DNA from: Flavobacteriales bacterium
GTDB taxonomy: Bacteria; Bacteroidota; Bacteroidia; Flavobacteriales_E; Vicingaceae
DNA length: 64,000 nucleotides
Assembly: GCA_013359255.1 (NCBI GenBank)
Contig: JABWCF010000009.1
Location: 62,001 to 126,000, forward strand
Reading direction: 5' to 3'
The position numbers and the translations under genes are program-made. Position 1 is the stretch's first letter. Each line of letters starts with the position of its first letter. The notes beneath the pieces were generated by a model. It did not search any database, was not told where the DNA came from, and worked only from the letters and a program-made list of their open reading frames with translations. Shown here piece by piece: positions 41,283 to 51,143 of the stretch.

Positions 41283-44156
41283 ATGAACACAAATTTTGCA
41301 TCACGCCACATTGGTCCGAGAAATAAAGACTTACAACAAATGTTGGAAAAGACGGGCGTAAACTCTTTAGATGAATTAATAGATCAAACCATACCTTCCT
41401 CTATTCGGTTAAAAAAAACGCTTTCGCTGCCCGAAGCAATGAGCGAATACGAATATATGAACCATATTGAAGAGTTAGGAAGCAAAAACAAAATGTACAA
41501 ATCGTACATCGGTTTAGGATATTACAATACCATTTTGCCAAATGTTATCAAAAGGAATATTCTAGAAAATCCGGGATGGTACACCGCATATACCCCCTAT
41601 CAGGCAGAAATATCGCAAGGAAGATTAGAAGCCCTTTTAAATTTTCAAACCATGGTAAGCGACCTTACCGGCTTACCTATTGCTAACGCATCCTTATTAG
41701 ATGAGGCCACTGCCGCATCGGAAGCTATGATTATGTTTTATAACAATCGCACAAAAGAAGCCAAACAATCAAATGCTACTAAATTTTTTGTTTCGGAACA
41801 ATGCTTTCCACAAACCATCGATGTGATAAAAACAAGGGCACTTCCACTTGGTATAGAACCCGTAATTGGCAATCATGAGAATATTCAATTCGACTCCTCA
41901 TTCTTTGGTGCCATTGTACAATATCCTGCTGCCAATGGCGAAGTTTTTAATTATTCTTCATTTGTTCAAAAAGCACATGCCTCTCACCTTTATGTGGCTG
42001 TAGCTACCGATATACTTAGTTTAGCCATTTTAACACCTCCCGGAGAGTGGGGAGCCGATGCGGTACTAGGCTCTACACAACGCTTTGGTATTCCCATGGG
42101 ATATGGGGGGCCTCATGCGGCTTACTTTTCAGTAAAAGACGAATTTAAACGTGCCATTCCTGGAAGAATTATTGGTGTTTCTATTGATGCCTCCGGAAAC
42201 CGCGCATTACGCATGGCTCTTCAAACACGCGAACAGCATATTAAAAGAGACAAAGCCACCTCTAATATATGTACCGCACAGGTATTGCTTGCCGTAATGG
42301 CCGGAATGTATGCGGTATATCATGGAAAAGAAGGTATCTGTAATATTGCCCAAACTGTGCATAACCATACCGCTGCACTAGCCGAGGCTCTTTCTTCTGT
42401 TGGCATTTACCCCGCTCACAAAACTTTTTTCGATACCCTGCACTTTGCCTCAGGAACTTTTGACCCACAAAAGCTAAAAGCAGTTTCTGAAAAGAATAAA
42501 ATAAATTTCAGATACAATCCTGACCATACTGTATGCATTACTCTAGATGAAACCACAACAACAGAAGACCTAAACCGGATTATTTCTATCCTTTCTGAAA
42601 CAAAAGGAATAACTATTCCACCCATTGCTCAAGTTGTTCTAAAACATCTGTATCCTTCCGAATTAAAAAGAAAATCGGCATTTCTTACACACCCCGTTTT
42701 TAACACCTACCATTCTGAAACGGAAATGATGCGATATATCAAAAGCCTTGAAAACAAAGATATCTCCTTGGTTCATTCTATGATTTCTTTGGGCTCATGC
42801 ACCATGAAATTAAATGCCGCATCGGAATTAATTCCCTTAGGCTGGAGCAACTGGGCAAACATTCACCCTTTTGTTCCTAAAGAACAAGCGGCAGGTTACC
42901 AAAAACTCATTTCGAATTTAGAAAAATACCTTTCAAGAATTACAGGTTTTTTTGCCACCTCACTTCAACCAAACTCGGGAGCACAGGGAGAATACGCAGG
43001 TCTAATGGTTATCAGAGCTTACCACCTGAGTCGTGGCGATTCACACAGAACCATTTCACTAATTCCTTCATCAGCTCATGGTACAAACCCTGCCAGTGCC
43101 GTTATGGCTGGAATGCAAGTGGTAGTAGTAAAATGTGATGATAAAGGAAATATAGACATTGCTGATTTAAAAGCCAAAGCTGAACAGTACAAGGATAACC
43201 TATCCTGCCTGATGGTTACCTACCCCTCTACACATGGGGTTTACGAAGAGGGTATTAAGGAAATTACCAAAATAATACACAAATACGGAGGCCAAGTGTA
43301 TATGGATGGAGCTAACATGAATGCACAAGTAGGATTAACAAGCCCTGCAAATATTGGTGCCGATGTGTGTCATTTAAACCTTCATAAAACATTTGCCATC
43401 CCTCATGGTGGTGGTGGCCCCGGAGTAGGCCCTATTTGTGTTGCCAAACACTTGGCTCCATTTTTACCTTCCAACCCGGTGCTAAAAACCGGAGGAGAAA
43501 ATGCTATTACGGCTATTTCGGCTGCACCTTACGGTAGTGCACTAGTTCTTCTTATTTCATATGGATATATAAGAATGTTAGGTGCCGAAGGGCTAACCCA
43601 ATCAACCAAGTATGCAATATTAAATGCCAACTACATTAAATCTTGCTTGCAAAACCACTACAAAACTCTTTATACCAATAAAAACGGAAGAGTGGCACAC
43701 GAAATGATTTTAGATTGCCATCAGTTTAAAACCACTGCGGGTATTGAAGTGGGCGATATCGCAAAACGCCTGATGGATTACGGGTATCATGCCCCCACGG
43801 TTTCTTTTCCTGTACACGATACCATTATGGTAGAACCCACCGAAAGCGAACCTAAATCAGAGTTAGATAAGTTCATCTCTGCCCTTATTCAAATTCGAAA
43901 AGAAATAGATGAAATTGCAGAAGGGGTAGCTGATAAAACCGATAACGTATTAAAAAATTCACCACATACAGCCGATTGCTTAATAAACAGCCATTGGCCA
44001 CATAGCTACACACGCGAAAAAGCCGCTTATCCAGTTGCTTTTGTTAAACAAAATAAATTTTGGCCAAGTGTAAGAAGAGTAGATAATGCTTACGGTGACA
44101 GAAATTTAGTTTGCAGTTGTTTACCTATAGAGGAATACGAAAAGGCAGAGGCATAG
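41283..44156 (+). CDS. gcvP: Glycine dehydrogenase (decarboxylating), P protein
   Basis: 957 residues, the fused α2 type with both halves of the P protein. N-terminal [18 protein letters not shown] lysine about residue 702 in [18 protein letters not shown], and C-terminal [12 protein letters not shown] with [18 protein letters not shown]. It decarboxylates glycine and passes the aminomethyl group to lipoyl H protein in the glycine cleavage system; the gcvT and gcvH genes are not in this window. It has its own promoter and a strong terminator, so it is a single-gene unit. Confidence 0.97.
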   Translation: MNTNFASRHIGPRNKDLQQMLEKTGVNSLDELIDQTIPSSIRLKKTLSLPEAMSEYEYMNHIEELGSKNKMYKSYIGLGYYNTILPNVIKRNILENPGWYTAYTPYQAEISQGRLEALLNFQTMVSDLTGLPIANASLLDEATAASEAMIMFYNNRTKEAKQSNATKFFVSEQCFPQTIDVIKTRALPLGIEPVIGNHENIQFDSSFFGAIVQYPAANGEVFNYSSFVQKAHASHLYVAVATDILSLAILTPPGEWGADAVLGSTQRFGIPMGYGGPHAAYFSVKDEFKRAIPGRIIGVSIDASGNRALRMALQTREQHIKRDKATSNICTAQVLLAVMAGMYAVYHGKEGICNIAQTVHNHTAALAEALSSVGIYPAHKTFFDTLHFASGTFDPQKLKAVSEKNKINFRYNPDHTVCITLDETTTTEDLNRIISILSETKGITIPPIAQVVLKHLYPSELKRKSAFLTHPVFNTYHSETEMMRYIKSLENKDISLVHSMISLGSCTMKLNAASELIPLGWSNWANIHPFVPKEQAAGYQKLISNLEKYLSRITGFFATSLQPNSGAQGEYAGLMVIRAYHLSRGDSHRTISLIPSSAHGTNPASAVMAGMQVVVVKCDDKGNIDIADLKAKAEQYKDNLSCLMVTYPSTHGVYEEGIKEITKIIHKYGGQVYMDGANMNAQVGLTSPANIGADVCHLNLHKTFAIPHGGGGPGVGPICVAKHLAPFLPSNPVLKTGGENAITAISAAPYGSALVLLISYGYIRMLGAEGLTQSTKYAILNANYIKSCLQNHYKTLYTNKNGRVAHEMILDCHQFKTTAGIEVGDIAKRLMDYGYHAPTVSFPVHDTIMVEPTESEPKSELDKFISALIQIRKEIDEIAEGVADKTDNVLKNSPHTADCLINSHWPHSYTREKAAYPVAFVKQNKFWPSVRRVDNAYGDRNLVCSCLPIEEYEKAEA

Positions 44157-44191
44157 TGTCCTCTTTTAATAATAAAAAGTGTTGAGTCAAA

Positions 44192-44230
44192 TAAAAAAAA
44201 ACAATAGCGAGTACGCTATTGTTTTTTTTT
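44192..44230 (+). terminator. Strong terminator of gcvP
   Basis: The core arms CAATAGCG (44202-44209) and CGCTATTG (44214-44221) around loop AGTA extend on each side into an A-run and a T-run, giving about 17 paired bases and nine T's after the stem. Confidence 0.88.
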
Positions 44231-44233
44231 ATT

Positions 44234-44241
44234 TAAATTTG
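44234..44241 (+). promoter_or_regulatory. -7 box of the T9SS cargo gene at 44266
   Basis: TAAATTTG matches the consensus exactly and lies 24 bp before the ATG, directly after the gcvP terminator. Confidence 0.5.
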
Positions 44242-44265
44242 TGGTCAAACTAAAATAAATAAATT

Positions 44266-45330
44266 ATGAAAAAAATCTACTTTATTGCTGCTTCATTGAT
44301 AAGTTGCGGATTATTTGCACAAAATATTGAAGCACCTATGCAGCACTACACTGCAAAAACAATGAAAGCCAAGATGGAAAACAACAAAGCTGTTGATGAC
44401 ACTTTGGGTTTAAACGAATTTTTGAATGCCGGACAAGCTCAAATTTTTGGCATTAATGGTGCCGATGGTTACGTTAACGGAACGTATTGGGTAAGTGGAG
44501 TTCCCGGTAATTCTCATGGAGCTTTTGTAGGGTATATTAACTACGGAAAGTATACTGTTGAAGGAATCTTGGCTTGGTTAGGAGTTAAAGACTACCCTGG
44601 TGCAGGAAATTCTACCATTGTTTCTAAAGTATTAAAAATTGATGGTACTACTTCGTATTCTCAAGGTGGTGTTCCTGTTTTCTCTGGTCCGGCTCCTTTA
44701 ACCCAAGTAGGTGGTAATGGTTCCACAACCGTAGCTGCAATTGATACAAACTCAAATGGTGCGGCTGGTTTTGTGTATATGCCACTTCAAACTCCTGCCA
44801 ACATCGAAGCAAACACAGGCGACTGGGGTGTATTTCTTAACTGGACAGCTTGCTACGCAGCAGGTGATACTGTAGGATTTGTTCTTTCAGCAGATAACCC
44901 TTCTGTAACCTATACCAATTCTCAGGATTATGTTTTCCAATATTACTTACCCGGACAACTTGACTGGGTTCGTTTCTATGATGCTTGGCAAAGTTGGGCA
45001 TTGAATATCCCTGCGGTTTGGCCATGTGTTCAAACTAAAGTAGGTATGCCTGAAGATTACAACTTAAAAGGTGCTATGCTTTATCAAAACGTACCGAACC
45101 CATCAACTGATTTTACCCGTATTTCATACAGCGTAAAAGAAAACATGATGGCTTCTTTTGAAATCATTGATGCACAAGGAAAAAGAATTTATTTTGACGA
45201 AGGTGTAAAAGCTGCCGGAAAAACCTACAACGTAGATTTCAACAAAGGAGATTTAGCTCCTGGAATTTATTTCTACTCTTTGGCTACTAACGGTCACCGT
45301 TTAACTATGAAAATGGTTATCGCTGAATAA
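44266..45330 (+). CDS. Secreted T9SS cargo protein, unknown function
   Basis: 354 residues. Signal peptide (about 1-19, IAASLISCGLFAQ), a β-rich mature region (about 60-265, VGGNGSTTVAAIDTNSNG), and a type A sorting domain at the end (YQNVPNPSTDFTRISYSV ... GIYFYSLATNGHRLTMKMV). It has a clean promoter and a strong terminator, a layout suggesting high expression. It has a likely paralogue directly downstream, sharing TxVxEVLxWxGxK motifs. No catalytic motif is seen. Confidence 0.85.
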   Translation: MKKIYFIAASLISCGLFAQNIEAPMQHYTAKTMKAKMENNKAVDDTLGLNEFLNAGQAQIFGINGADGYVNGTYWVSGVPGNSHGAFVGYINYGKYTVEGILAWLGVKDYPGAGNSTIVSKVLKIDGTTSYSQGGVPVFSGPAPLTQVGGNGSTTVAAIDTNSNGAAGFVYMPLQTPANIEANTGDWGVFLNWTACYAAGDTVGFVLSADNPSVTYTNSQDYVFQYYLPGQLDWVRFYDAWQSWALNIPAVWPCVQTKVGMPEDYNLKGAMLYQNVPNPSTDFTRISYSVKENMMASFEIIDAQGKRIYFDEGVKAAGKTYNVDFNKGDLAPGIYFYSLATNGHRLTMKMVIAE

Positions 45331-45347
45331 TTTTTCTTAAACTCTTT

Positions 45348-45387
45348 AATAAGAAAGCCTCGAAAATTTCGGGGCTTTCTTATTTTT
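45348..45387 (+). terminator. Terminator of the T9SS cargo gene
   Basis: AATAAGAAAGCC (45348-45359) pairs with GGCTTTCTTATT (45373-45384) and is followed by T's. It separates the two cargo genes. Confidence 0.85.
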
Positions 45388-45407
45388 ACACAAACTAACT
45401 CTTTGCT

Positions 45408-46433
45408 ATGAGCAAACATATTATTTCTCTTTTTATTACCAGTATTCTTCTTTTGGCTTACGCCTTCCCTCAATTTGCCCTTGAAGGTAAAAGCTCTTTG
45501 TTTAAAAAAAATACGTTTAACGATAAAACTGGAGGCATTGATACATTAAACAGAGATACCGTTTTCGCTAAACAAGGCAGCGTATATCTATATAAAAATT
45601 CAGGAGGTGGGTATGTTTTTGGCACAAGCAAAATAAACGGACAGGCTGGCTTTACGCAAATTGCACAAAAACAAATTAATTCAGGCAATTTAGATATGGT
45701 TACCGAAGTGTTGATTTGGTTTGGTATTAAAAAGGAAGGGAACACCCTCTCAAGTATAGATGTTTCGGTTAGAAGTATTTTACCCAACAGTGCTACCGGA
45801 GGTGAACTGCCAAACGGCACCATAGTAGAAGGCCCCGGCAACATTATCGGAGATGTTTCACAAATTCCCTTTTCAGCTATCGATACTTCATCGCTAGGCT
45901 TGATTTTTACCACAATTCCGATTGCAAATGCAAAAAATATTACAGGCAATTTTTTCATTCAACTAGACTTTACAAATTGCTACGCCAATGCCGATTCCGT
46001 AGGAATTTGGGCTGATAAAAATGGAGACGGTTTTTTGGGATCCTATTCTAAATTCGGAAACACTTGGTATCAAACAAATACAGCGTATCAAAATTCACTT
46101 GATGTGAATATGGCTGTGTTTGCCGTAGTTGAAGAGAGTAATTCCATAAAAAAGCAAACCTATTTTAACGGCATAAAACTACATCTTTATCCTAATCCGG
46201 TAAAGAATAAAATGCAAGTAGAAATTGCCACTGAAGTAGAATCAGAAAATCTAAGTATAGAAATAATAGATTTAAACGGAAGAATAGTTTACTCAAATCA
46301 AGTAAAACATAATCACCACCTTTCTCAGCAAATTGAAATGGATGTAAGTAATCTGAAAGCCGGCACGTATTATATTTCTGTTTATGGAAATAACACTACC
46401 GGAAGAATAACCAAAAAATTTATAAAACAATAG
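45408..46433 (+). CDS. Secreted T9SS cargo protein, paralogue of its upstream neighbour
   Basis: 341 residues. Signal peptide (about 1-25), β-rich body (about 50-240: VYLYKNSGGGYVFGTSKING, MVTEVLIWFGIKKEGNT, then DSVGIWADKNGDGF), type A sorting domain (LYPNPVKNKMQVEIATEV ... AGTYYISVYGNNTTGRITKK). Motif order matches the gene at 44266. Function unknown. Confidence 0.82.
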   Translation: MSKHIISLFITSILLLAYAFPQFALEGKSSLFKKNTFNDKTGGIDTLNRDTVFAKQGSVYLYKNSGGGYVFGTSKINGQAGFTQIAQKQINSGNLDMVTEVLIWFGIKKEGNTLSSIDVSVRSILPNSATGGELPNGTIVEGPGNIIGDVSQIPFSAIDTSSLGLIFTTIPIANAKNITGNFFIQLDFTNCYANADSVGIWADKNGDGFLGSYSKFGNTWYQTNTAYQNSLDVNMAVFAVVEESNSIKKQTYFNGIKLHLYPNPVKNKMQVEIATEVESENLSIEIIDLNGRIVYSNQVKHNHHLSQQIEMDVSNLKAGTYYISVYGNNTTGRITKKFIKQ

Positions 46434-46439
46434 TTGTTC

Positions 46440-47192
46440 TTAGTGCTTACTCTTGAGCAATTTCATGATATGAGAAGCGTATACAAATTCGCTTATTTCC
46501 TTATTATCGGTTTCTAAAATAGAGTTCTTATCGCCTTTCCACCAAAGCTCGCCCTTATAAATAAAAAATATTTTTTCTCCTATTTCCATTACCGAATTCA
46601 TATCGTGCGTTACCACAATGGTGGTTATGTCATATTCGTGTGTAATTTCTTGAATCAGGTTATCTATTAATATAGAGGTTTGCGGGTCGAGACCGGAATT
46701 AGGTTCATCGCAAAATAAGTATTTTGGATTTAGGGCAATGGCTCTGGCAATGCCTACTCTTTTTTGCATACCTCCACTTAATTCAGCGGGATAAAGGTGA
46801 TTTGCATTAACGAGATTTACCCGCTTCAGACAAAAATTGACCCTATCCAACATTTCCGATTTAGACATTCCGGAATACATAATAAGCGGAAACATTACAT
46901 TTTGCTCAACTGTTAGCGAATCAAACAAAGCACTGGCCTGAAATAACATTCCTAGCTCCCGCCTTATTTCTCTTCGTTTAACAATATCCATTGATTTAAA
47001 ATCGCGATTATCATAAAGTATTTCGCCACAATCGACTTCGTGTAAACCCACAATACATTTAATGAGTACCGATTTTCCCGAGCCGCTGGCACCAATAATA
47101 AGGTTTGTTTTACTTCTTTCAAACAAGCAGGAAACTTCTTTAAGCACTTGCTTTTCTCCAAAGGCTTTCGAAATATTTTTTACCTCAATCAT
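46440..47192 (-). CDS. ABC transporter ATPase, MlaF-like
   Basis: 250 residues. Walker A GASGSGKSVLIK, signature LSGGMQKRVGIARA, Walker B YLFCDEPNSGLD; SALFDSLTVEQNVMFPL is typical for MlaF. It powers phospholipid trafficking between the membranes with the permease upstream (overlap 4 bp). No MCE substrate-binding gene is adjacent here. Confidence 0.92.
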   Translation of the reverse strand: MIEVKNISKAFGEKQVLKEVSCLFERSKTNLIIGASGSGKSVLIKCIVGLHEVDCGEILYDNRDFKSMDIVKRREIRRELGMLFQASALFDSLTVEQNVMFPLIMYSGMSKSEMLDRVNFCLKRVNLVNANHLYPAELSGGMQKRVGIARAIALNPKYLFCDEPNSGLDPQTSILIDNLIQEITHEYDITTIVVTHDMNSVMEIGEKIFFIYKGELWWKGDKNSILETDNKEISEFVYASHIMKLLKSKH

Positions 47193-47929
47193 ATAAGCAG
47201 CAACTGAGTTAAGAGATAGTTCACTACTAAAATAGCAATACTGCTGTAAACAACAGCCCGCGTACTCGACCGACCTACTTCTAAAGCACCTCCCCTTGTG
47301 TAATACCCATGATATGCAGGAATAGAAGTGATAACAAAAGCAAAAACTACCGTTTTAATTAAGGCATACGTAATGTCGAAGGGCTTAAAATCGTATTGTA
47401 TTCCGTAGATGTATTGGTTTGATGTAACTATTCCTGTACTAATAGCCACAATCCAACCACCGAACATTCCTAGAAACATACTATAAATGATAATAAATGG
47501 ATTAATAAACAAAGCAGCAATAATTTTTGGTAAAGTAAGATAAGAAGCCGAGTTTATTCCCATAATTTCTAGTGCATCTATTTGCTCTGTTACACGCATT
47601 GTACCAATCTCCGATGCAATATTAGAACCTATTTTTCCGGCTAAAATTAAGGCAATAATAGTAGGAGAAAATTCTAATATAACCGATTGCCGTGTAGTAA
47701 AACCAACAGTGTATGAGGGTATCCAGGGACTATCTATATTAGAGGCTGTTTGAATGGTGATAACGGCACCCATAAATAAAGAAATAATAGCCACAATACC
47801 CATTGATCCTATCCCTAAAGAAATCATTTCCTTAAATGTATTTTCTCTGTAAATACCAAATTTTTCGGGTTTACTAAATACCCTATACATCATAATAAAA
47901 TACCGACCAAAATGGAAAACAATATTCAT
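47189..47929 (-). CDS. ABC transporter permease, MlaE-like
   Basis: 246 residues, MlaE/DUF140 fold with about five membrane helices and the conserved GSNIASEIGTMRVTEQIDA. It overlaps the ATPase gene by 4 bp. Together they form the inner-membrane part of an Mla-type lipid transporter that keeps the outer membrane asymmetric; direction of transport in this phylum is not known. Confidence 0.92.
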   Translation of the reverse strand: MNIVFHFGRYFIMMYRVFSKPEKFGIYRENTFKEMISLGIGSMGIVAIISLFMGAVITIQTASNIDSPWIPSYTVGFTTRQSVILEFSPTIIALILAGKIGSNIASEIGTMRVTEQIDALEIMGINSASYLTLPKIIAALFINPFIIIYSMFLGMFGGWIVAISTGIVTSNQYIYGIQYDFKPFDITYALIKTVVFAFVITSIPAYHGYYTRGGALEVGRSSTRAVVYSSIAILVVNYLLTQLLLI

Positions 47930-48008
47930 TTGTAAATTTTGAAGCCATAAAATTAGGTATAATTTGCTTTAGGCTTTTTAATATCTATTCTATTCGTAAT
48001 TTTAGGCA

Positions 48009-48164
48009 ATGAAATACAAGTTAATATCGAAATGCATTGGAATTTTGCTCCTTACCGCCTTGCTTGTTTCATGTGCCATTTTTCGTAAGAAAAACAAATG
48101 TAACGACTGCCCAAAATGGGGAGGCAAAAAGCACATGATTCTTTTACCTATCAACTTCCATTAA
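48009..48164 (+). CDS. Very small putative lipoprotein (51 residues)
   Basis: ATG 48009 to TAA 48162. Signal peptide with lipobox LLTALLVSC (Cys about residue 22), then a basic stretch (RKKNK) and CNDCPKWGGKKH, a C-x-x-C-P-K-W motif. I recall similar tiny CP-rich lipoproteins in Bacteroidota; function unknown. It diverges from MlaE and precedes feoA by about 115 bp. Confidence 0.6.
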   Translation: MKYKLISKCIGILLLTALLVSCAIFRKKNKCNDCPKWGGKKHMILLPINFH

Positions 48165-48248
48165 GTAAAAGTTCTTCATTTTCTATACTTTATGCCAAAA
48201 CGGAGTAAAATACCCAGTTTTAGCTACTACAGAACCATTCTTTAAATG

Positions 48249-48278
48249 TATTTTTGCCCTTAATTAGAAACATTCTAA
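48249..48278 (+). promoter_or_regulatory. feoAB promoter and candidate operator
   Basis: TATTTTTG (48249-48256) matches the -7 consensus. A palindrome TTAGAA-ACA-TTCTAA (48264-48278) sits at the expected transcription start and ends just before the feoA ATG at 48282. It is well placed for an iron-responsive repressor of the Fur or DtxR/IdeR kind; which one is not known. Confidence 0.5.
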
Positions 48279-48281
48279 ATT

Positions 48282-48506
48282 ATGGAAACAGCACTTTCTA
48301 ACATGCATAAAGGACAAACAGGGAAAATTATAGAAATTTTAGATTGTGCCTTAGAGCAACAATTAGTTGCGATGGGCTGTGTTCCAGGTGAACAACTGTT
48401 TGTAGAAAACTTTGCCCCTTTTAAAGACCCGATTGAAGTGAGAATTCAAGATCAATTTATTTCTATAAGAGTTGCAGATGCCGGAAAAATTATCATAGCT
48501 ATTTAA
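48282..48506 (+). CDS. feoA: Ferrous iron transport protein A
   Basis: 74 residues, SH3-like β-barrel with LEQQLVAMGCVPGEQLFVEN and AGKIIIAI at the end, characteristic of FeoA. It sits in the usual place 2 bp before feoB and is thought to modulate it. A candidate operator overlaps its leader. Confidence 0.92.
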   Translation: METALSNMHKGQTGKIIEILDCALEQQLVAMGCVPGEQLFVENFAPFKDPIEVRIQDQFISIRVADAGKIIIAI

Positions 48507-48508
48507 GA

Positions 48509-50443
48509 GTGAACGACACAACTGATCTAAACCATACGATTTGCGTAACATTAGTAGGGAATCCAAATTGCGGAAAAACTTCTTTATTTAATGCGTTAAC
48601 AGGGCTAAACCAAAAAGTAGGAAACTTTCCCGGGGTAACGGTTGAAAAAAAAACGGGCAAATTCAATCTTCACTCAGGCACAATGGTTTATATAACCGAT
48701 TTACCGGGCACATACAGTTTAAATCCGTGTTCGGAAGATGAAAAAGAAGCGGTGAATTACATTAAAAGTACTTCTTCTAAGGACATTATTTTAGTGATTG
48801 CCGATGCCACACAACTAAAACGTTCTCTGCTTCTTTGCTCCCAAATAATAGATTTGCAAAAACCCGTTGTTTTAGTATTAAATATGATGGATATTATTCA
48901 AAAAAACAACATTCATATAAATATTGAAGGGCTCTCTGAATCATTGAAAATACCCGTTATACCTATAAATGCCAGAATAGGAAAAGGAATAGAAAATATA
49001 AAAAAAGTACTCGAAAATGTTAGTTATACTCATAAACCATTTCTTGATACAGAGCAAGCAGAATTGTTTTCTAATGAGAGAATAGAAAAAATTAACTCTC
49101 TTGTTTCAAAAAATGTAGTATCGGCAAACCAACTTAGAGAAACTATTTTTACTCAAAAACTAGATAAAATTTTAACCCATTCCATTGGAGGTTATTTATC
49201 TTTTTTATGTATTATGTTTTTAATTTTTCAAGCCGTATTTTCATTTGCCCAATACCCCATGGAATGGATTGAAAGCGGTTTTATCTATTTAAGCAACATA
49301 CTAAATGAAACCATCCCCAATGGTGCTGCAAAAGATTTATTATTAAACGGCTTATTGGCAGGGCTTAGCGGAGTGTTCGTTTTTATCCCCCAGATTGCCA
49401 TTTTGTTTGCTCTTATTGCTATTTTAGAAGACACCGGTTACATGGCTCGTATAAGTTTTATAATGGATAAGCTACTTCGACCCTTTGGACTAAACGGACG
49501 TTCGGTGGTGCCCTTGCTCAGCGGTACCGCATGTGCCGTACCTTCCATAATGAGTGCCAGAACCATAGGCAATTTAAAAGACCGGCTTATTACCATATTT
49601 GTAATCCCGTTGGTTAGCTGCTCTGCACGAATACCCGTTTACACTTTATTAATTTCTTTATGCATTCCGGCCGATAGCAAAGTAGGTATTTTTAATCTTC
49701 AGGGAGTGGTTATGATGGGGTTATATCTATTAGGTTTTATAGCGGCTCTACTTACCTCGCTTTTATTAAAATATATCATCAAACAAAAAATAAAATCATA
49801 CTTTATTATGGAGATGCCCATTTACCGACCGCCCCGGTGGTCATCGGTAGTAATGGAAATGCTTAATAAAGTAAAAATATTTGTTTGGGAAGCCGGCCGA
49901 ATTATCGTGGCCATTTCTATTGTTTTATGGGTTCTTTCTTCATATGCCCCTCCCGGAAAGTTTAAAGAAATTGAAGAAAAACACAAAAACCACAATGTTT
50001 CTGATAATGAAATAAATAACCTAATTGCTAGCGAAAAACTGGAGGCCTCCTATGCCGGTATTTTAGGAAAAAGCATAGAACCCCTAATAAAACCCCTAGG
50101 CTTTAACTGGAAAATTGGTATTGCTTTAGTAACTTCGTTTGCCGCTAGAGAGGTATTTGTAGGCACCATGGCTACTCTATACAGCATTGGCGATGCAGAA
50201 AAAACAACGAGTATAAAAAATAAAATGAAACTTGCAAAAAATAATATTACAGGCAAAGAAGAATACACATTGGCAACCTGTATGTCTTTACTTATTTTTT
50301 ATGCGTTTGCCATGCAATGCATGGCCACATTGGCCGTTGTAAAACGGGAAACAAACAGTTGGAAATGGCCCATTTTACAGGTAATATACATGGGGTTGCT
50401 GGCTTGGTTTTCGGCATTTTTAACTTATCAGTTTTTTGTATAA
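48509..50443 (+). CDS. feoB: Ferrous iron transport protein B
   Basis: 644 residues, start GTG 48509. N-terminal G domain: G1 GNPNCGKTSLFNALTG, G2 VGNFPGVTVEKKTG, G3 DLPGTYSL, G4 LNMMD. Membrane part with two Gate domains (SGTACAVPSIMSARTIGNLK; SFAAREVFVGTMATLYSI). It imports Fe2+ through the inner membrane. Shorter linker than in E. coli FeoB. Confidence 0.96.
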   Translation: MNDTTDLNHTICVTLVGNPNCGKTSLFNALTGLNQKVGNFPGVTVEKKTGKFNLHSGTMVYITDLPGTYSLNPCSEDEKEAVNYIKSTSSKDIILVIADATQLKRSLLLCSQIIDLQKPVVLVLNMMDIIQKNNIHINIEGLSESLKIPVIPINARIGKGIENIKKVLENVSYTHKPFLDTEQAELFSNERIEKINSLVSKNVVSANQLRETIFTQKLDKILTHSIGGYLSFLCIMFLIFQAVFSFAQYPMEWIESGFIYLSNILNETIPNGAAKDLLLNGLLAGLSGVFVFIPQIAILFALIAILEDTGYMARISFIMDKLLRPFGLNGRSVVPLLSGTACAVPSIMSARTIGNLKDRLITIFVIPLVSCSARIPVYTLLISLCIPADSKVGIFNLQGVVMMGLYLLGFIAALLTSLLLKYIIKQKIKSYFIMEMPIYRPPRWSSVVMEMLNKVKIFVWEAGRIIVAISIVLWVLSSYAPPGKFKEIEEKHKNHNVSDNEINNLIASEKLEASYAGILGKSIEPLIKPLGFNWKIGIALVTSFAAREVFVGTMATLYSIGDAEKTTSIKNKMKLAKNNITGKEEYTLATCMSLLIFYAFAMQCMATLAVVKRETNSWKWPILQVIYMGLLAWFSAFLTYQFFV

Positions 50444-50450
50444 ATAACTC

Positions 50451-51086
50451 ATGCGAAACGCCAAGAAGAAAATAGAATTGATTCGTGATTACCTTCCGGA
50501 GGGTTGTGAAAACCTATTGTTACGATGGTTTCGGGAAGTAGAAAAAGATTTTGAATTAGTAATAAGCAAAGAACGAGCTTCTAAACTTGGTGATTTCAGA
50601 CCACCATACAGAAGGAACGAACTTCCTGTAATTACAGTCAACAACAACTTAAATCACTATTCGTTTCTTATTATTTTAACTCACGAATTTGCACACCACA
50701 CGAATTGGTCTAAATACGGAAACAGTATTAAAGCACACGGAAAAGAATGGAAAAACGATTTTGCAACCCTTCTAGGACAACTTGTTTTACGAGGCATATT
50801 TCCGGAAGATATTGAAACTGCTTTAGAGAAGCAGTTACAATCTCCTACTGCCACCATCTACTCCGATATAAATTTAGTAAGGGTATTAAAAAAATACGAT
50901 AAAGGAAGAAAATCTTTGCTGTTAGACGATATCCCCGATCGGTCTATTTTTGAATTAAACACAGGGCGATTTTTTAGAAAAGGAGAAAAACAAAGAAAGC
51001 GTTACAAGTGCTTGGAATTAAAATCGAGACGACTTTACTACGTGAGTGCGTTGGCAGAAGTGAAACTTGTTAATAATTCAAAGTAA
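50451..51086 (+). CDS. SprT-like zinc metalloprotease domain protein
   Basis: 211 residues. Metal site HEFAHH (HExxH) in ILTHEFAHHTNWSKYG, then HGKEWKNDFATLLGQ, matching the SprT-like family. The C-terminal part is basic and includes YKCLELKSRRLYYV. Bacterial SprT proteins have no firm function; SPRTN relatives cleave DNA-protein crosslinks. It is 7 bp after feoB and so likely cotranscribed. Confidence 0.85.
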   Translation: MRNAKKKIELIRDYLPEGCENLLLRWFREVEKDFELVISKERASKLGDFRPPYRRNELPVITVNNNLNHYSFLIILTHEFAHHTNWSKYGNSIKAHGKEWKNDFATLLGQLVLRGIFPEDIETALEKQLQSPTATIYSDINLVRVLKKYDKGRKSLLLDDIPDRSIFELNTGRFFRKGEKQRKRYKCLELKSRRLYYVSALAEVKLVNNSK

Positions 51087-51143
51087 ATTCAACCTCTCTT
51101 CTTCGTTTCGTTTTATTAAATTCGCAACATAAAATTTGTATCA

